Assembly (NCBI RefSeq): GCF_900199455.1
Contig: NZ_FZQR01000037.1
Location: 1-41,238 of the forward strand
Direction of reading: 5' to 3'
Source of the DNA: Mesorhizobium carmichaelinearum
GTDB lineage: Bacteria; Pseudomonadota; Alphaproteobacteria; Rhizobiales; Rhizobiaceae
DNA length: 41,238 bases
The position numbers and the translations under genes are program-made. The notes below the pieces were generated by a model, which was not told the origin of the DNA, searched no databases, and saw nothing but the letters and a program-made list of their open reading frames with translations. Position 1 is the stretch's first letter, and each line of letters starts with the position of its first letter. Positions 1 to 8,935 of the stretch are shown in pieces.

Positions 1-384
1 CAAACCCGCCGACCTCAACCCGCAAACCCCCGCCTTCCATCACGACGGATCATCGCCGGCGCCCGACGAGGCTTGTCAAAATGCACTCCGAGGGCGGCCA
101 GATCGCCGATGCAGGCCGCCGAAAGCCGATCGCCGTGCATCAAGCGGGCTAGATGGCCGCAAACCGCCACATCAATATGGACGATCTGCGCGAGCACAAG
201 AAGCTCGCCCTACGCCAAGCCGCATGATCAGCTTCATGACCGCCCTTTTTGCGGAACTTGACGCACACAACCAAACCAACGCAGCTATTTGTCGAAGGCC
301 TAGGCGTCACCCAAGTCCCGTCAAAAGGCCCTCAACCCCAAGCTATTTTCCCGCTCTCGAGCAAACGCGATTCGATAGCGCCGC
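1..384. other. no recognisable gene at left edge
   Basis: Several short open frames exist on both strands, but none matches a family I know and none has a convincing ribosome binding site. It may hold the end of a gene that begins outside the window. Nothing further can be supported. Confidence 0.5.
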
Positions 385-1173
385 TCACACGTAGCCGTAG
401 TAGTCGCGATGAGAGACAATCGAAAAAGCGTAATCGAGCAGAGTGCCCCAAGAGAAGATGGGCAGACCCACTTCGCGCTGAACAGACCGTGCAAACGGTT
501 GAAAACCCGTGCAGATGAAGACCAGTGCGCGGAGGTCCGGATTTTTGGACACAAAGTCCTTACAGGCGCTGACGAAATCGGTTTCGGCGCGCGCAAAACC
601 GGCTGTAGGGATCGCCGGACGCTTGCTTGCGTTCCATAAGTTATCGAACTCCGGGCAGGAGTAGTCGTCACATGCCCCCATGACTGCGAGATTCGACGCG
701 GGATCAATTCCGCAGCTGACGAGGTGGTGTTCGGTCAGATGCTCCCGGTAGGCGCACACAATCCCAACCTTTTTTGACATTCCTGTCATCTGTTGCGCGA
801 ACGGCACCTGCAAAAGGCTTGACATGAATACAGGCACGGACACCTCGGCCGCCACCTCTTTCTGAAAGTATGCGAAGCCACCGCACTCGGCGACAATGGC
901 TCGGCAACCAATGCGCTCGAGTCGGCGCGCGGCCTGAAGTATCGGCTCCAGACAAGCCGATTTTTCCTCGTGAAACACGAGCTTATCGATATCCACGCCC
1001 TGGACTATGTCGTACTGTATCGGGAAGGGGTACGCGCTTGCGTTCCGGACATCGCCGGGGAAGCCGGGGTAAACCTCGTCAACCAGCATTACCCCCAGGC
1101 CCATTCCATAAGCATAGGTCCCTACGCGGGCACGTATGACGTCAATTGCAGAATCACGGGTCCCAAAGATCAT
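385..1173 (-). CDS. Asp/Glu/hydantoin racemase family protein
   Basis: A 262-residue cytosolic enzyme of the aspartate/glutamate/hydantoin racemase superfamily, which uses a pair of cysteines to move a proton at an alpha carbon. Both expected cysteine motifs are visible: AECGG in the first half and FICTGF in the second. I chose the ATG at 1173 because GGGAG lies just upstream; an in-frame TTG at 1185 would overlap that ribosome binding site. The gene is divergent from the SHMT-like gene at 1861, so the two may share control. The substrate cannot be read from the sequence. Members of this superfamily include racemases and also maleate isomerase and decarboxylases, so the racemase label is only a family label. 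Confidence 0.75.
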   Translation of the reverse strand: MIFGTRDSAIDVIRARVGTYAYGMGLGVMLVDEVYPGFPGDVRNASAYPFPIQYDIVQGVDIDKLVFHEEKSACLEPILQAARRLERIGCRAIVAECGGFAYFQKEVAAEVSVPVFMSSLLQVPFAQQMTGMSKKVGIVCAYREHLTEHHLVSCGIDPASNLAVMGACDDYSCPEFDNLWNASKRPAIPTAGFARAETDFVSACKDFVSKNPDLRALVFICTGFQPFARSVQREVGLPIFSWGTLLDYAFSIVSHRDYYGYV

Positions 1174-1860
1174 CGTAGCTCCCAAACGGTAAACATGATG
1201 CGCATCCTAACGAGCGTTAGCGCACGGGTTGTCTGCAATGGTTATCAGTGACGGTAGCTTTCAGACAAATATCTCTTTTTGAGATTGAAATTCGCGTCTG
1301 ATATGGATCGCTGGGTTATAGGCCTGACGACCATCAGCGGTTGATGCTGCTGTGACATTCCGGCTTTTTTCGTACCGCCCGGTGTGCGTGTCTCGGAGTG
1401 CATAGGATCAGTTGACGCCTCTGCGATTGAGGCCAGCCGTTGCAGCATTCACCCGCAGCTCGCTCCTTCTCACCCGAGCATATCAGATACGAATTAAAAG
1501 GTCACGATATTGTATTTTCCAGACTAAGCGAATTCTGAAATGATCCATTTAAAGATTGGATTCTAGGTGTCTGTCGCTGCGGGGACATTTGTCTCGGATA
1601 GCTTCAGCGAAGCTTACCACGATTTTCGTGCGCGCGAATGAGTGTCGTTCCAGCAGTTGGTGTGCTCTCCAAAGACATCTATTCTTCAAAGTTGCACCTT
1701 ATCACAGTATAGCTACAGAGTATGTACTCGTAGTAGTCGTCGTCCTGGCGATAATTCTGAAATGATCGAAAGCCCCAGCTTTTATCTCAGAAGTTTTGCT
1801 GTCTTATAGTACAGCATTGTCGCCGGCAATAGTGTTAATAGGACCGAGAGGAGATTTGGA
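1174..1860. promoter_or_regulatory. divergent intergenic region, racemase / SHMT-like gene
   Basis: A 687-bp gap between divergent genes, AT-rich from about 1450 to 1860. It must hold the promoters of both genes. GAGAGGAG at about 1848-1855 is a good ribosome binding site for the SHMT-like gene. Two short open frames (about 67-69 codons) resemble nothing I know and lack start signals. No clear inverted-repeat operator was seen. Confidence 0.5.
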
Positions 1861-3138
1861 ATGACAGCAAAAAGATGGTTCTTCGAGGAGCCACTCACCC
1901 AAGCGGACCCCGAAGTAGCTCGCTACATAGCAGCCGAAGAGTCACGGCAACGTGGTCAAATAGAATTGATCGCGCCAAAAAACTACCTCAGTAGAGCAGC
2001 GCGAGAAGCCATGGGGTCTATCGTTGTATTCGCCACAGTGGAAGGTTACCCAGGAAAACGATACCACGCTGGTGTCGAAAACGTCGACGGCATCGAGCGA
2101 CTAGCCATCGAGCGCGCTAAGGCTATGTTCGCGGCGGGTCATGCCAACGTGCAGCCCCATTCCGGCACACAATCCAATCAGGCGGTGTACTTCGCGCTAC
2201 TGAGCCCCGGAGACACCGTGTTAAGCATGGACCTTTCTTCAGGCGGGCACTTGAGCCACGGGCTTAAATCGAACTTATCAGGTCGTTGGTTCAAGACAAT
2301 CTCATACGGAACAACGGCTGACGGGTTCATCGACTACGAAGCAATGGAGCGGCTTGCTCGCGAGCACCGTCCCAAGCTCATCATCGTCGGCGGCTCATCC
2401 TATCCTCGTGCTATTAACTTCCCCAAGGTGTCATCTATCGCCGCCCTAGTCGGGGCGATGACACTCGCGGACGTCTCACACTTTTCCGGATTGATTGCCG
2501 CAAAAGAGTATCCGAGTCCATTCCCATACATGGACGTCGTCACCACGACGACGAACAAGAATCTGCGAGGCCCTCGAGGAGGCTTGATACTTACTCGCGA
2601 CGCTGCCTTGGGTCGAAAAATTGATTCAGCGGTGTTCCCCGGCATTCAGGGCGGGCCGCTCCCTGATGTTATCGCAGCGAAGGCTGTTTGTTTCGGCGAG
2701 GCCCTTAAGCCCGAGTTCATTGACTACGCGAGACGCGTACTCAGTTGCGCGCGAACACTGTCGAGTGGATTGAGCGCACGCGGCTTCAAAATTGTGACCG
2801 GCGGAACAGATGTGCCATTCACAATGGTTGACCTGAGAACGCGCGGACTGAAAGGCGATATCGCACAAAAGGCGTTGGAAGCTCATGGGGTGACGACAAA
2901 CCGCAACCTGGTACCGCAGGACACGGAGTCACCGAATGTCACCTCCGGACTCCGTATTGGGACCTCTGCGATTGCTGCCCGTGGAATGGCTGACGCTGAA
3001 GCATCGGAACTAGCAGAGATCATTGCCGACGTTCTCGATCGACTCGCAAAAAACCCGGGGCAAGGCCAGGAAATCGATTCGAGCATTGCGGAACGCGCGT
3101 CGGCATTGGCGAAGAAATTTCCGCTGTATCCGACATGA
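1861..3138 (+). CDS. serine hydroxymethyltransferase-like PLP enzyme (divergent paralogue)
   Basis: A 425-residue fold-type I PLP enzyme, clearly of the GlyA family by length and motifs: EGYPGKRY, ANVQPHSG, GGHLSHG, TTTT-x-K and SGLRIGT. The PLP lysine is K233, and D204, H207 and the carboxylate-binding arginine of SGLR are kept. Compared with E. coli GlyA, several pocket residues are changed. The ASEN motif (Ser35-Glu36) reads APKN (P39-K40). Tyr55 is Thr59. His228, just before the PLP lysine, is Asn232. Glu57 is kept (E61). These changes make an ordinary housekeeping glycine/serine role doubtful. A related aldolase, transaldolase or alpha-substituted serine activity is possible. The start has the GAGAGGAG ribosome binding site. 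The gene is divergent from the racemase-family gene. Not named glyA for these reasons. Confidence 0.85.
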   Translation: MTAKRWFFEEPLTQADPEVARYIAAEESRQRGQIELIAPKNYLSRAAREAMGSIVVFATVEGYPGKRYHAGVENVDGIERLAIERAKAMFAAGHANVQPHSGTQSNQAVYFALLSPGDTVLSMDLSSGGHLSHGLKSNLSGRWFKTISYGTTADGFIDYEAMERLAREHRPKLIIVGGSSYPRAINFPKVSSIAALVGAMTLADVSHFSGLIAAKEYPSPFPYMDVVTTTTNKNLRGPRGGLILTRDAALGRKIDSAVFPGIQGGPLPDVIAAKAVCFGEALKPEFIDYARRVLSCARTLSSGLSARGFKIVTGGTDVPFTMVDLRTRGLKGDIAQKALEAHGVTTNRNLVPQDTESPNVTSGLRIGTSAIAARGMADAEASELAEIIADVLDRLAKNPGQGQEIDSSIAERASALAKKFPLYPT

Positions 3139-3166
3139 TCGGTTGGGCAAAGGTTGGCCTAATTGG

Positions 3167-3195
3167 CTTGTGCCGCCGATGGGAAGCGGCACAAG
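3167..3195. terminator. perfect 10-bp hairpin after SHMT-like gene
   Basis: CTTGTGCCGC (3167-3176), a 9-nt loop, then GCGGCACAAG (3186-3195), a perfect inverted repeat 28 nt after the stop codon. There is no T-run after it, so it is a weak intrinsic terminator at best. It could instead protect the mRNA 3' end. Confidence 0.4.
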
Positions 3196-3519
3196 TATCC
3201 ACGCGACTCGACCACGCGAGGCTTAGGAGGCTTCTCTAATTGGGTCGATGGGTCAAGCTTTTCCTATCATTTTCCGGATCACGTCGCCCTGCGGGTCACT
3301 CGATCTTCTCTTCGCGGTCGGCGCGCAGCCGCCGCCGCATGATGGGGTTAGGAGAGCGAGGCATCTCAATCTGTTGAACGACCTTGGAGAATTTGCCCAG
3401 GATCCTGCCTGCTAACGAGATCACCTTGCCCATCGCTCCCAACGGGAACGATCCGGATCACCCTCTCGGGCGAACGACTATCTGTGTTCGTTTTGTTCCT
3501 TGTCCTATTTCATGTCGAT

Positions 3520-4005
3520 GCGGGACCGGCGGCTTCCTTTCCATAGCGGAATTCGGTTCCGTCAGCCCAGATGCGGTGCAGGATGACGGCCAGCTTGCGG
3601 GCTACCGCCACGCGGCTCGCGCCATGCGGCGGCGTTTGGCGATGTTCATGCCCCAGGCGCGCAAGCTCGACCATTTCCTCGAGCGCACAAACAGCGAATG
3701 TGCTGCCTCGTAGAGGACAGTGCGGGCGAGTTCGTCGCCGCAGCGGCTGACTCTGCCCGGTATGTCGGTTTCACCGGACTGGTATCACATCGGTCTTGTT
3801 GGTATCGTCTTCATGGCCGCGTTGGCATGGCGCGTCTCGATACAGATCGCAGGCAGGCCTTCGGCACACAATCCATCGTGAAGCCAGGCCGTCAGCGAGC
3901 ACACTTCCAGCCCGATGCGCTCCAGCGGCAGATCGAGCTTCCGTAACGCATCGGACAAAGCCTGCGGTTCGCTCGCCGCTCTTGTTTCCTTTAGCTGCCG
4001 TGGCG
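3520..4005 (-). pseudogene. IS110-family transposase remnant
   Basis: On the minus strand the stretch from about 4005 to 3790 encodes the IS110 N-terminal part (motifs EPQALSDALRKL, RIGLEVCSL and CIETRHANAA). It is followed directly by the IS110 C-terminal part (YQSGETDIPGR, SRCGDELARTVLYEAA, AWGMNIAKRR) down to about 3540. The middle third of a normal IS110 transposase (about 340 residues) is missing, and the reading frame changes at least twice. This is a dead fragment. Limits are approximate because they rest on recognised motifs only. Confidence 0.7.
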
Positions 4006-4076
4006 GGTAGTGCGGCGATCGATCGCCGAACTGCGACCGCTTGTTTTCTGCGCCACATGCGGCGTCAACCGATCGC

Positions 4077-4135
4077 AGGCAATCACGCTCGGTGCCGACA
4101 AGGCCTACGACGCGGAGGACTTCGTCAACGAATGC
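4077..4135 (+). mobile_element. IS5-family transposase fragment, plus strand
   Basis: The plus strand encodes AITLGADKAYDAEDFVNE, which matches the central-late part of rhizobial IS5-type transposases. It is only about 20 codons long and is joined to unrelated sequence on both sides. The adjoining IS5 fragment on the minus strand is the part that should directly precede it, so a rearrangement is implied. Confidence 0.55.
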
Positions 4136-4149
4136 TCGATGAGAGTTCG

Positions 4150-4365
4150 GCACGAGGCTCGATCATGTGCAGCGCGGCCACGTGTTCGGCATGTCCGTCG
4201 ACCAGTGTCAGGTAGGCATCGACCAGCAGGCCATGACGGTTTTCCATCAGCCCATGGCCGATGAAGCATAGCTTCGTCTCCTTGCCTTTGCCTTCTTGTA
4301 GAGCCTGGCATCCGGATCGGTGGTCGAGGCATCGTGTCGTTCGTCCGCTTCGGACCATGGAACGG
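4150..4365 (-). pseudogene. IS5-family transposase fragment, minus strand
   Basis: The minus strand encodes TTDPDARLYKK and then, after a one-base frameshift near 4290, GKETKLCFIGHGLMENRH and AALHMIEPRA. This is the middle of an IS5-type transposase. It ends where the oppositely oriented fragment at 4077-4135 begins. No complete transposase or terminal repeats were seen. Confidence 0.65.
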
Positions 4366-4524
4366 CCTGTTAGGGCGCTTGCACTAGACCGCTCCAGCGG
4401 CGGCGAACCAACGCAGCGTCGTGGAGGAGGCGCTGGACGTGGTGATGATCGTGAAGCTACTACCAAACGCCCGCGGCGGTTCGGCCCCGAAGCAGAGTGC
4501 CCCGGGCAGGGGTCCATAGCTCGA

Positions 4525-5445
4525 TCAATCTGCCAATATCACCTTCAATCGCTGTTTCATTTCTTCCGTCACCTGGCGCAGGACTCGAACAAACTGGTCC
4601 GCGTGCGGAGAGCGGAGTCCCTTTGCAGGTCTCCACAGATAGACATGATAAGGCACACGAACGCTCAGTTTTCGCAAAACAATACCTCTATCGACGTAAT
4701 GTGCGGCTGTAAATGGATTTACGATGGAAACGCCGACTCCGGCGGCCACCATTGAGCAAACACCTGTAGCGGTAGTCGTTTCGACAGTATACCGGCGCAC
4801 AATACCGGCGGCATCGAAAATCTCATCCAGCGTGCGTCTGTAAGGGTCTTCTTGGGAAAAATAGACAAACGCCACTCCTTGGAAATCCTGCGGGTCAATA
4901 ACCACCTTTGCCGTCAAATGGTGTCCGGCGGGAAGAACACACAGGAGCTCGCTTACGTCGATCTTTTCGGTAGTTGCCTCGTCGTAATCATAGCTTCCTT
5001 CAGTTAGGCCGATGTCGAACAACTGCGTCGTCATGTCGTGCCGTAGCGCTACTTCTTCCAGCGAATGCACCGATAGATGGACCTGTGGACGGGTCTTCAA
5101 AAAACGAAATGTCACGTGGGGCAGAAACGCTTCGGCGTAAGCCGGAAGGCAGGCAATCCGAAGGTGCGCGGCGTTATGCCCTTTGATCGCCGTGGCCACC
5201 CGGCTGATTTCTTCCATGCCAACAAACGACCGCGCTACCACCGAATGCAACAGTTGCGCCTGACTTGTGGGCGTTAGGCGCTTGCCGAACCGATTGAACA
5301 GATCGAAGCCTATCTGCTTCTCAAGATCGCGCAGCTCGCGGCTAACGGTTGGTTGCGATGTTCTTAAAGAGGCTGCCGCTGCCGTCACGCTCTTATGGAC
5401 CATGATGGCGTTAAAAATCTCCATCTGGCGCTGGTTGAGCCGCAA
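4525..5445 (-). CDS. lysR: LysR-family regulator, probable activator of lysA
   Basis: A 306-residue LysR-type transcription factor. The N-terminal winged helix-turn-helix contains TSQPTVSRELRDLEK; the rest is the periplasmic-binding-like effector domain. Its sequence follows E. coli LysR closely through the whole length (for example RIACLPAYAEAFLPH, MVAAGVGVSIVNP). E. coli LysR activates lysA in response to diaminopimelate. The divergent placement next to lysA matches that arrangement. I prefer the TTG start at 5445 because GGGGAGG lies 5 nt upstream of it; an in-frame ATG at 5484 would place that site inside the gene. Effector specificity is inferred from homology and context. Confidence 0.85.
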   Translation of the reverse strand: MRLNQRQMEIFNAIMVHKSVTAAAASLRTSQPTVSRELRDLEKQIGFDLFNRFGKRLTPTSQAQLLHSVVARSFVGMEEISRVATAIKGHNAAHLRIACLPAYAEAFLPHVTFRFLKTRPQVHLSVHSLEEVALRHDMTTQLFDIGLTEGSYDYDEATTEKIDVSELLCVLPAGHHLTAKVVIDPQDFQGVAFVYFSQEDPYRRTLDEIFDAAGIVRRYTVETTTATGVCSMVAAGVGVSIVNPFTAAHYVDRGIVLRKLSVRVPYHVYLWRPAKGLRSPHADQFVRVLRQVTEEMKQRLKVILAD

Positions 5446-5577
5446 TGTTTCCTCCCCTTCATATATCAAAAATAAATTAAACAACTATGACAATCTATTT
5501 TCCCGGCCAAGGGTTTTCTGGAATGATCCCTTGGAAATTAAGGCCCCAACCGCACATCAAGATTTACAGGACACCGG
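5446..5577. promoter_or_regulatory. lysR-lysA divergent control region with inverted repeat
   Basis: A 132-bp gap between divergent starts. It contains the interrupted inverted repeat CCAAGGG (5507-5513), 14 nt, CCCTTGG (5528-5534), about 45 nt before the lysA start. LysR-type regulators bind interrupted dyads in such places. The upstream half (5461-5500) is AT-rich and could hold promoters. Confidence 0.5.
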
Positions 5578-6927
5578 ATGACCGAGTATGCGAAGGTTTT
5601 GGTCGACCCGAAGAGCGGCGCGAATGGCTCGAAACAGCTGGCCTACCGCGATCAAGCTCTTCACCTGGATGGCGTTTGCGTCGATACGATCGCTGCAGCA
5701 GTACCTACACCGTTCTATTGCTACTCATCCGACGCGATAAGAACGGCGTACCTGACCCTAAGCGGCGCGCTTGAGCCTGTCGGCGCTGCCATCTGCTTCG
5801 CTGTTAAGGCCAACGGCAACCTCTCCGTCCTTGGCCTTTTGGCCAGTCTGGGCAGCGGCATGGACATCGTGTCGGGGGGGGAGCTGGAGCGCGCTTTAGC
5901 GGCGGGTGTCCCTGCCTCCAAGATTATTTTCTCTGGGGTCGGCAAGACGCGTTCGGAAATCGGTCGCGCGCTGGAGGTTGGTATCCACCAGTTCAATATT
6001 GAGTCGGAGGCTGAGCTTGACGCTGTCGCTGACGTAGCCCGAGTTCTCGGCGTGCGCGCCCCGGTTGCTTTAAGGGTAAATCCGGACGTGGACGCTGGGA
6101 CTCATGCCAAGATCAGCACAGGAAAGAAGGACGATAAATTCGGGATTGCCTTCCAGGACATCCCTGCTCTTTACGCCAAGGCCTCTTCTGCGCCGGAGCT
6201 CGACCCGGTGGGACTTGCCGTCCATATCGGCTCGCAAATTCTTGACCTGTCGCCTTACCGCGCCGCCTATGCTCGTATCGCTGATCTGGTAACGTTGTTA
6301 CGTTCGCGAAATCTGTCTGTTCGTCGTCTGGATTTGGGTGGCGGTATCGGCATCCCATATGATGATGGGCCAAGTGCGGACGTGGCCGAGTACGCGACGA
6401 TCGTGCGCGCGACAGTTGGCAGACTCGATTGCGAGCTAACCGTAGAACCGGGGCGCTGGTTGGTTGGGCCTGCCGGGATTCTGGTCACCGAGGTGCTCTA
6501 CGTCAAAAAAACTGGTGACCGGCTGACTGTCATCGTCGATGCAGGCATGAATGATCTAATGCGTCCTGCCATCTACGGTGCAGTTCATCCTGTTTTCCCT
6601 CTGAAGCAGCATAACGACCGCAAGTCACATATCTACCAGCTTGCAGGTCCGGTCTGCGAGAGTTCGGACATATTCGGAACCTATAGAAATCTACCGGGAC
6701 TGCGATCGGGCGACCGGCTCGCCTTCGGGTGCGCCGGAGCCTACGGAGCCTCTATGGCATCGACGTACAACGCACGCGATCTCGCGGCTGAAGTCCTGGT
6801 CGATGGCGATCGGTTCGGAGTGGTCCGGCGGAGGCAGACTGTGGAAGCCTTGCTTTCGCTCGAGAAGGAGACGGAATGGCAAGTTGCGGCCGTAGCTTCT
6901 GCGGCGAGTATCAGAAAGGCACTCTAG
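5578..6927 (+). CDS. lysA: diaminopimelate decarboxylase
   Basis: A 449-residue PLP enzyme of the alanine-racemase-like fold (group IV decarboxylases). It converts meso-diaminopimelate to L-lysine and CO2 in the cytosol. The PLP lysine is K77 in FAVKANGN. The glycine-rich phosphate loop DLGGGIGIPY, the substrate arginine region EPGRWLVG and the GPVCESSD motif with the active-site cysteine are all present. The gene appears intact. It stops immediately before the dapF ATG, so the two are surely co-transcribed. It is divergent from a LysR-type activator. Rhizobia normally carry a housekeeping lysA elsewhere, so this is probably a second copy; a different diamino acid substrate cannot be excluded. 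Confidence 0.92.
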   Translation: MTEYAKVLVDPKSGANGSKQLAYRDQALHLDGVCVDTIAAAVPTPFYCYSSDAIRTAYLTLSGALEPVGAAICFAVKANGNLSVLGLLASLGSGMDIVSGGELERALAAGVPASKIIFSGVGKTRSEIGRALEVGIHQFNIESEAELDAVADVARVLGVRAPVALRVNPDVDAGTHAKISTGKKDDKFGIAFQDIPALYAKASSAPELDPVGLAVHIGSQILDLSPYRAAYARIADLVTLLRSRNLSVRRLDLGGGIGIPYDDGPSADVAEYATIVRATVGRLDCELTVEPGRWLVGPAGILVTEVLYVKKTGDRLTVIVDAGMNDLMRPAIYGAVHPVFPLKQHNDRKSHIYQLAGPVCESSDIFGTYRNLPGLRSGDRLAFGCAGAYGASMASTYNARDLAAEVLVDGDRFGVVRRRQTVEALLSLEKETEWQVAAVASAASIRKAL

Positions 6928-7833
6928 ATGAACAAGGCTATGAAATACACCGACCTTCTGTCGCAACCATCTCCGATCAAATCCAGAGAGTATTGGCCAT
7001 TCATCAAAATGCATGGACTTGAGAATTACTTCGTCGTTCTTGATCGGCGCGGCGGAGACAAGCCCCTAGACGCTGAAGACATAGTTCGCATATGCAGTGA
7101 CAATGTCGGGGTGGGGGGCGAGCAACTGCTTACCATTGAGCGGGCGTCCGACGAGGGGGTACGCGCCGGCGCTTACGCGGCGATCAGAATCTTTAATACC
7201 GATGGCAAGGAAGTTAGTGCTTGCGGCAATGCAACGCGCTGCATGGCTTATCTGCTGCTTCAGGAAGCAGGTGTGAACGAGCTGAAGATGGAATTGGCGG
7301 GGGACATTGTGCAGTGTCGCATGGCCGGGCCAATGGAGGTGAGCGTCACGCTTGGACCAATAAGCCTGGACTGGCGGCAGATTCCCTTGGCCAAGGAGGT
7401 TGATACACTTCACCTCCCTGTAGAAAGTGGCCCGCTCACGGATGGCGTTGGACTCTATATCGGGAATCCTCACGCCGTTTTTTTTGTCGATAGGCTCGAT
7501 GGCATCGACATGGCTCGTTATGCCCCACCTGTTCATCATACGCCTCTTTTTCTAGAGGGTGCCAACGTGGGTGCCGCCGAGATTCTTGACGAACGATCGC
7601 TCCGGCTAGCGGTGTGGGAACGCCAGGGCATAATCACTAGGGCATGCGGAACCGGCGCATGTGTCGCCGCTTATGCAGCGGTAAAGCGGGGCCTCGTCAG
7701 CTCTGCCACGGTGGCCGTTCATCTCCCGGCCGGGAAGCTGGATATTGAATTGCTTGACGATGATAGGGTCATTATGACCGGACCAGTTGCGTTTTGCTGC
7801 CATGGGTTCATCGAGGCACGAAGCAAGCATTAG
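6928..7833 (+). CDS. dapF: diaminopimelate epimerase
   Basis: A 301-residue cofactor-independent epimerase that interconverts LL- and meso-diaminopimelate with two cysteines as acid and base. Both catalytic cysteine motifs are intact: SACGNATRC near residue 99 and RACGTGAC near residue 240. The N-terminus runs about 20 residues longer than usual before the FIKMHGLEN motif. The ATG abuts the lysA stop codon, indicating tight coupling. Together with lysA it forms the last two steps of lysine synthesis or of diaminopimelate salvage. The gene could also serve a related 2,6-diamino acid. Confidence 0.9.
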   Translation: MNKAMKYTDLLSQPSPIKSREYWPFIKMHGLENYFVVLDRRGGDKPLDAEDIVRICSDNVGVGGEQLLTIERASDEGVRAGAYAAIRIFNTDGKEVSACGNATRCMAYLLLQEAGVNELKMELAGDIVQCRMAGPMEVSVTLGPISLDWRQIPLAKEVDTLHLPVESGPLTDGVGLYIGNPHAVFFVDRLDGIDMARYAPPVHHTPLFLEGANVGAAEILDERSLRLAVWERQGIITRACGTGACVAAYAAVKRGLVSSATVAVHLPAGKLDIELLDDDRVIMTGPVAFCCHGFIEARSKH

Positions 7834-7942
7834 CCGGCGGGATGCCTGCACGTCATAGCTTCATTGTGAATGACTAGCCGCACAGAAACTACAGCCGCAA
7901 TCCTGCCATTGGCATATGGACAGTTGATCGGAAGGGAAGTCA

Positions 7943-8935
7943 ATGCAAATCACTCGCTCAAACAACAGTTGTGAATATGGGGAGATCGGAGTTTTCCGAG
8001 GGCATTTGCGCTTCGACAATCCTATTCTGGCGGATTACAGCTGGCCGCTCTGCGAAATCCGCGGCAGAAAACCGGGTCCGCGGCTTTGTGTTTCTGCCGG
8101 GGTTCATGTCAACGAAGTAGCTGGGATCGAAGCTGCTGTGCGTTTGCAAAGAGTGTTCGATCCGGAAACGATCCAGGGTTCCGTCTCAATCATTCCAATA
8201 ATTAACCAGCCGGCGTTTTACAAATACACCGAATATGTCTGTCCTATCGATGGCCGAAATATCAACTTCACATACCCAGGCAAGAGCGATGGAACCTTTT
8301 CGGAAGCGCTGTGCGATTCGATTATGAACGAATGGTGCGTAGGTGCAGATTGCTACATTGACATGCATGGAGGCGACCTGCGCGAGAACGTCTCTAAGTT
8401 CTCAATCTTCCAGCACACCAGCAATGTCGAACTCGACACCTTGGGAAGGCGCATGGCGATGTGCTTCGACGCAGAAATCGTAATGGGTCTGCCGGAAGCC
8501 TACATGGATAAGCCTGGTCGGGCTCCGACGGGTTTTGTTCGCAACAACCGTCTTGCGTTGATGTCGGAGGCGGGTGCGAACGGGCTCCTTGACGAGGGTT
8601 CGATCTCTTTTCATTTCGAAGGAGTTGTAAATGTTGCTCGGACCCTTGGGATCCTGGACACGCCGCTGAGCCAGTTCCTGAATGCCCGGGCAGCGTGCGA
8701 TGGTTACATCTGGCTTAACTGTCCGGTCGATGGGGAGTTTCACGCTGAGGTTGAGCCGGGGGATCGCGTCACGAAGGGTCAGCGCCTTGGTACCGTCCGC
8801 AATCTCTTCGGCGAGACGCTTGAAGAAATCGTCGCACCCGACACAGGTTTCCTCCTCTGGCGCATGACCCATCCAACGATTCCGAAGGGATCCCCTATCG
8901 GAGCTGTCGCCGTCGAAGAAAAATCGGCGTCATAA
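7943..8935 (+). CDS. succinylglutamate desuccinylase/aspartoacylase-family deacylase
   Basis: A 330-residue M14-like zinc hydrolase of the AstE/AspA group. These enzymes remove an acyl group from the nitrogen of an amino acid. Zinc ligands are visible as H55 and E58 in GVHVNE and H142 in DMHGGD; R105-N106 in DGRNINF fits the substrate-carboxylate site; E212 in MSEAGANG is the likely catalytic glutamate. The C-terminal 90 residues resemble the small barrel domain of the DoeB-like subgroup, which deacetylates N-acetyl-diaminobutyrate. The start follows GGAAGGGAAG. It lies 109 bp after dapF on the same strand, so an acylated diamino acid (acyl-lysine or acyl-diaminopimelate) is a reasonable guess for the substrate. 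Confidence 0.8.
   Translation: MQITRSNNSCEYGEIGVFRGHLRFDNPILADYSWPLCEIRGRKPGPRLCVSAGVHVNEVAGIEAAVRLQRVFDPETIQGSVSIIPIINQPAFYKYTEYVCPIDGRNINFTYPGKSDGTFSEALCDSIMNEWCVGADCYIDMHGGDLRENVSKFSIFQHTSNVELDTLGRRMAMCFDAEIVMGLPEAYMDKPGRAPTGFVRNNRLALMSEAGANGLLDEGSISFHFEGVVNVARTLGILDTPLSQFLNARAACDGYIWLNCPVDGEFHAEVEPGDRVTKGQRLGTVRNLFGETLEEIVAPDTGFLLWRMTHPTIPKGSPIGAVAVEEKSAS

Noticed and set aside
1861..3138. A housekeeping glyA
   Set aside because: Several active-site positions conserved in GlyA are changed, and the surroundings are accessory DNA.
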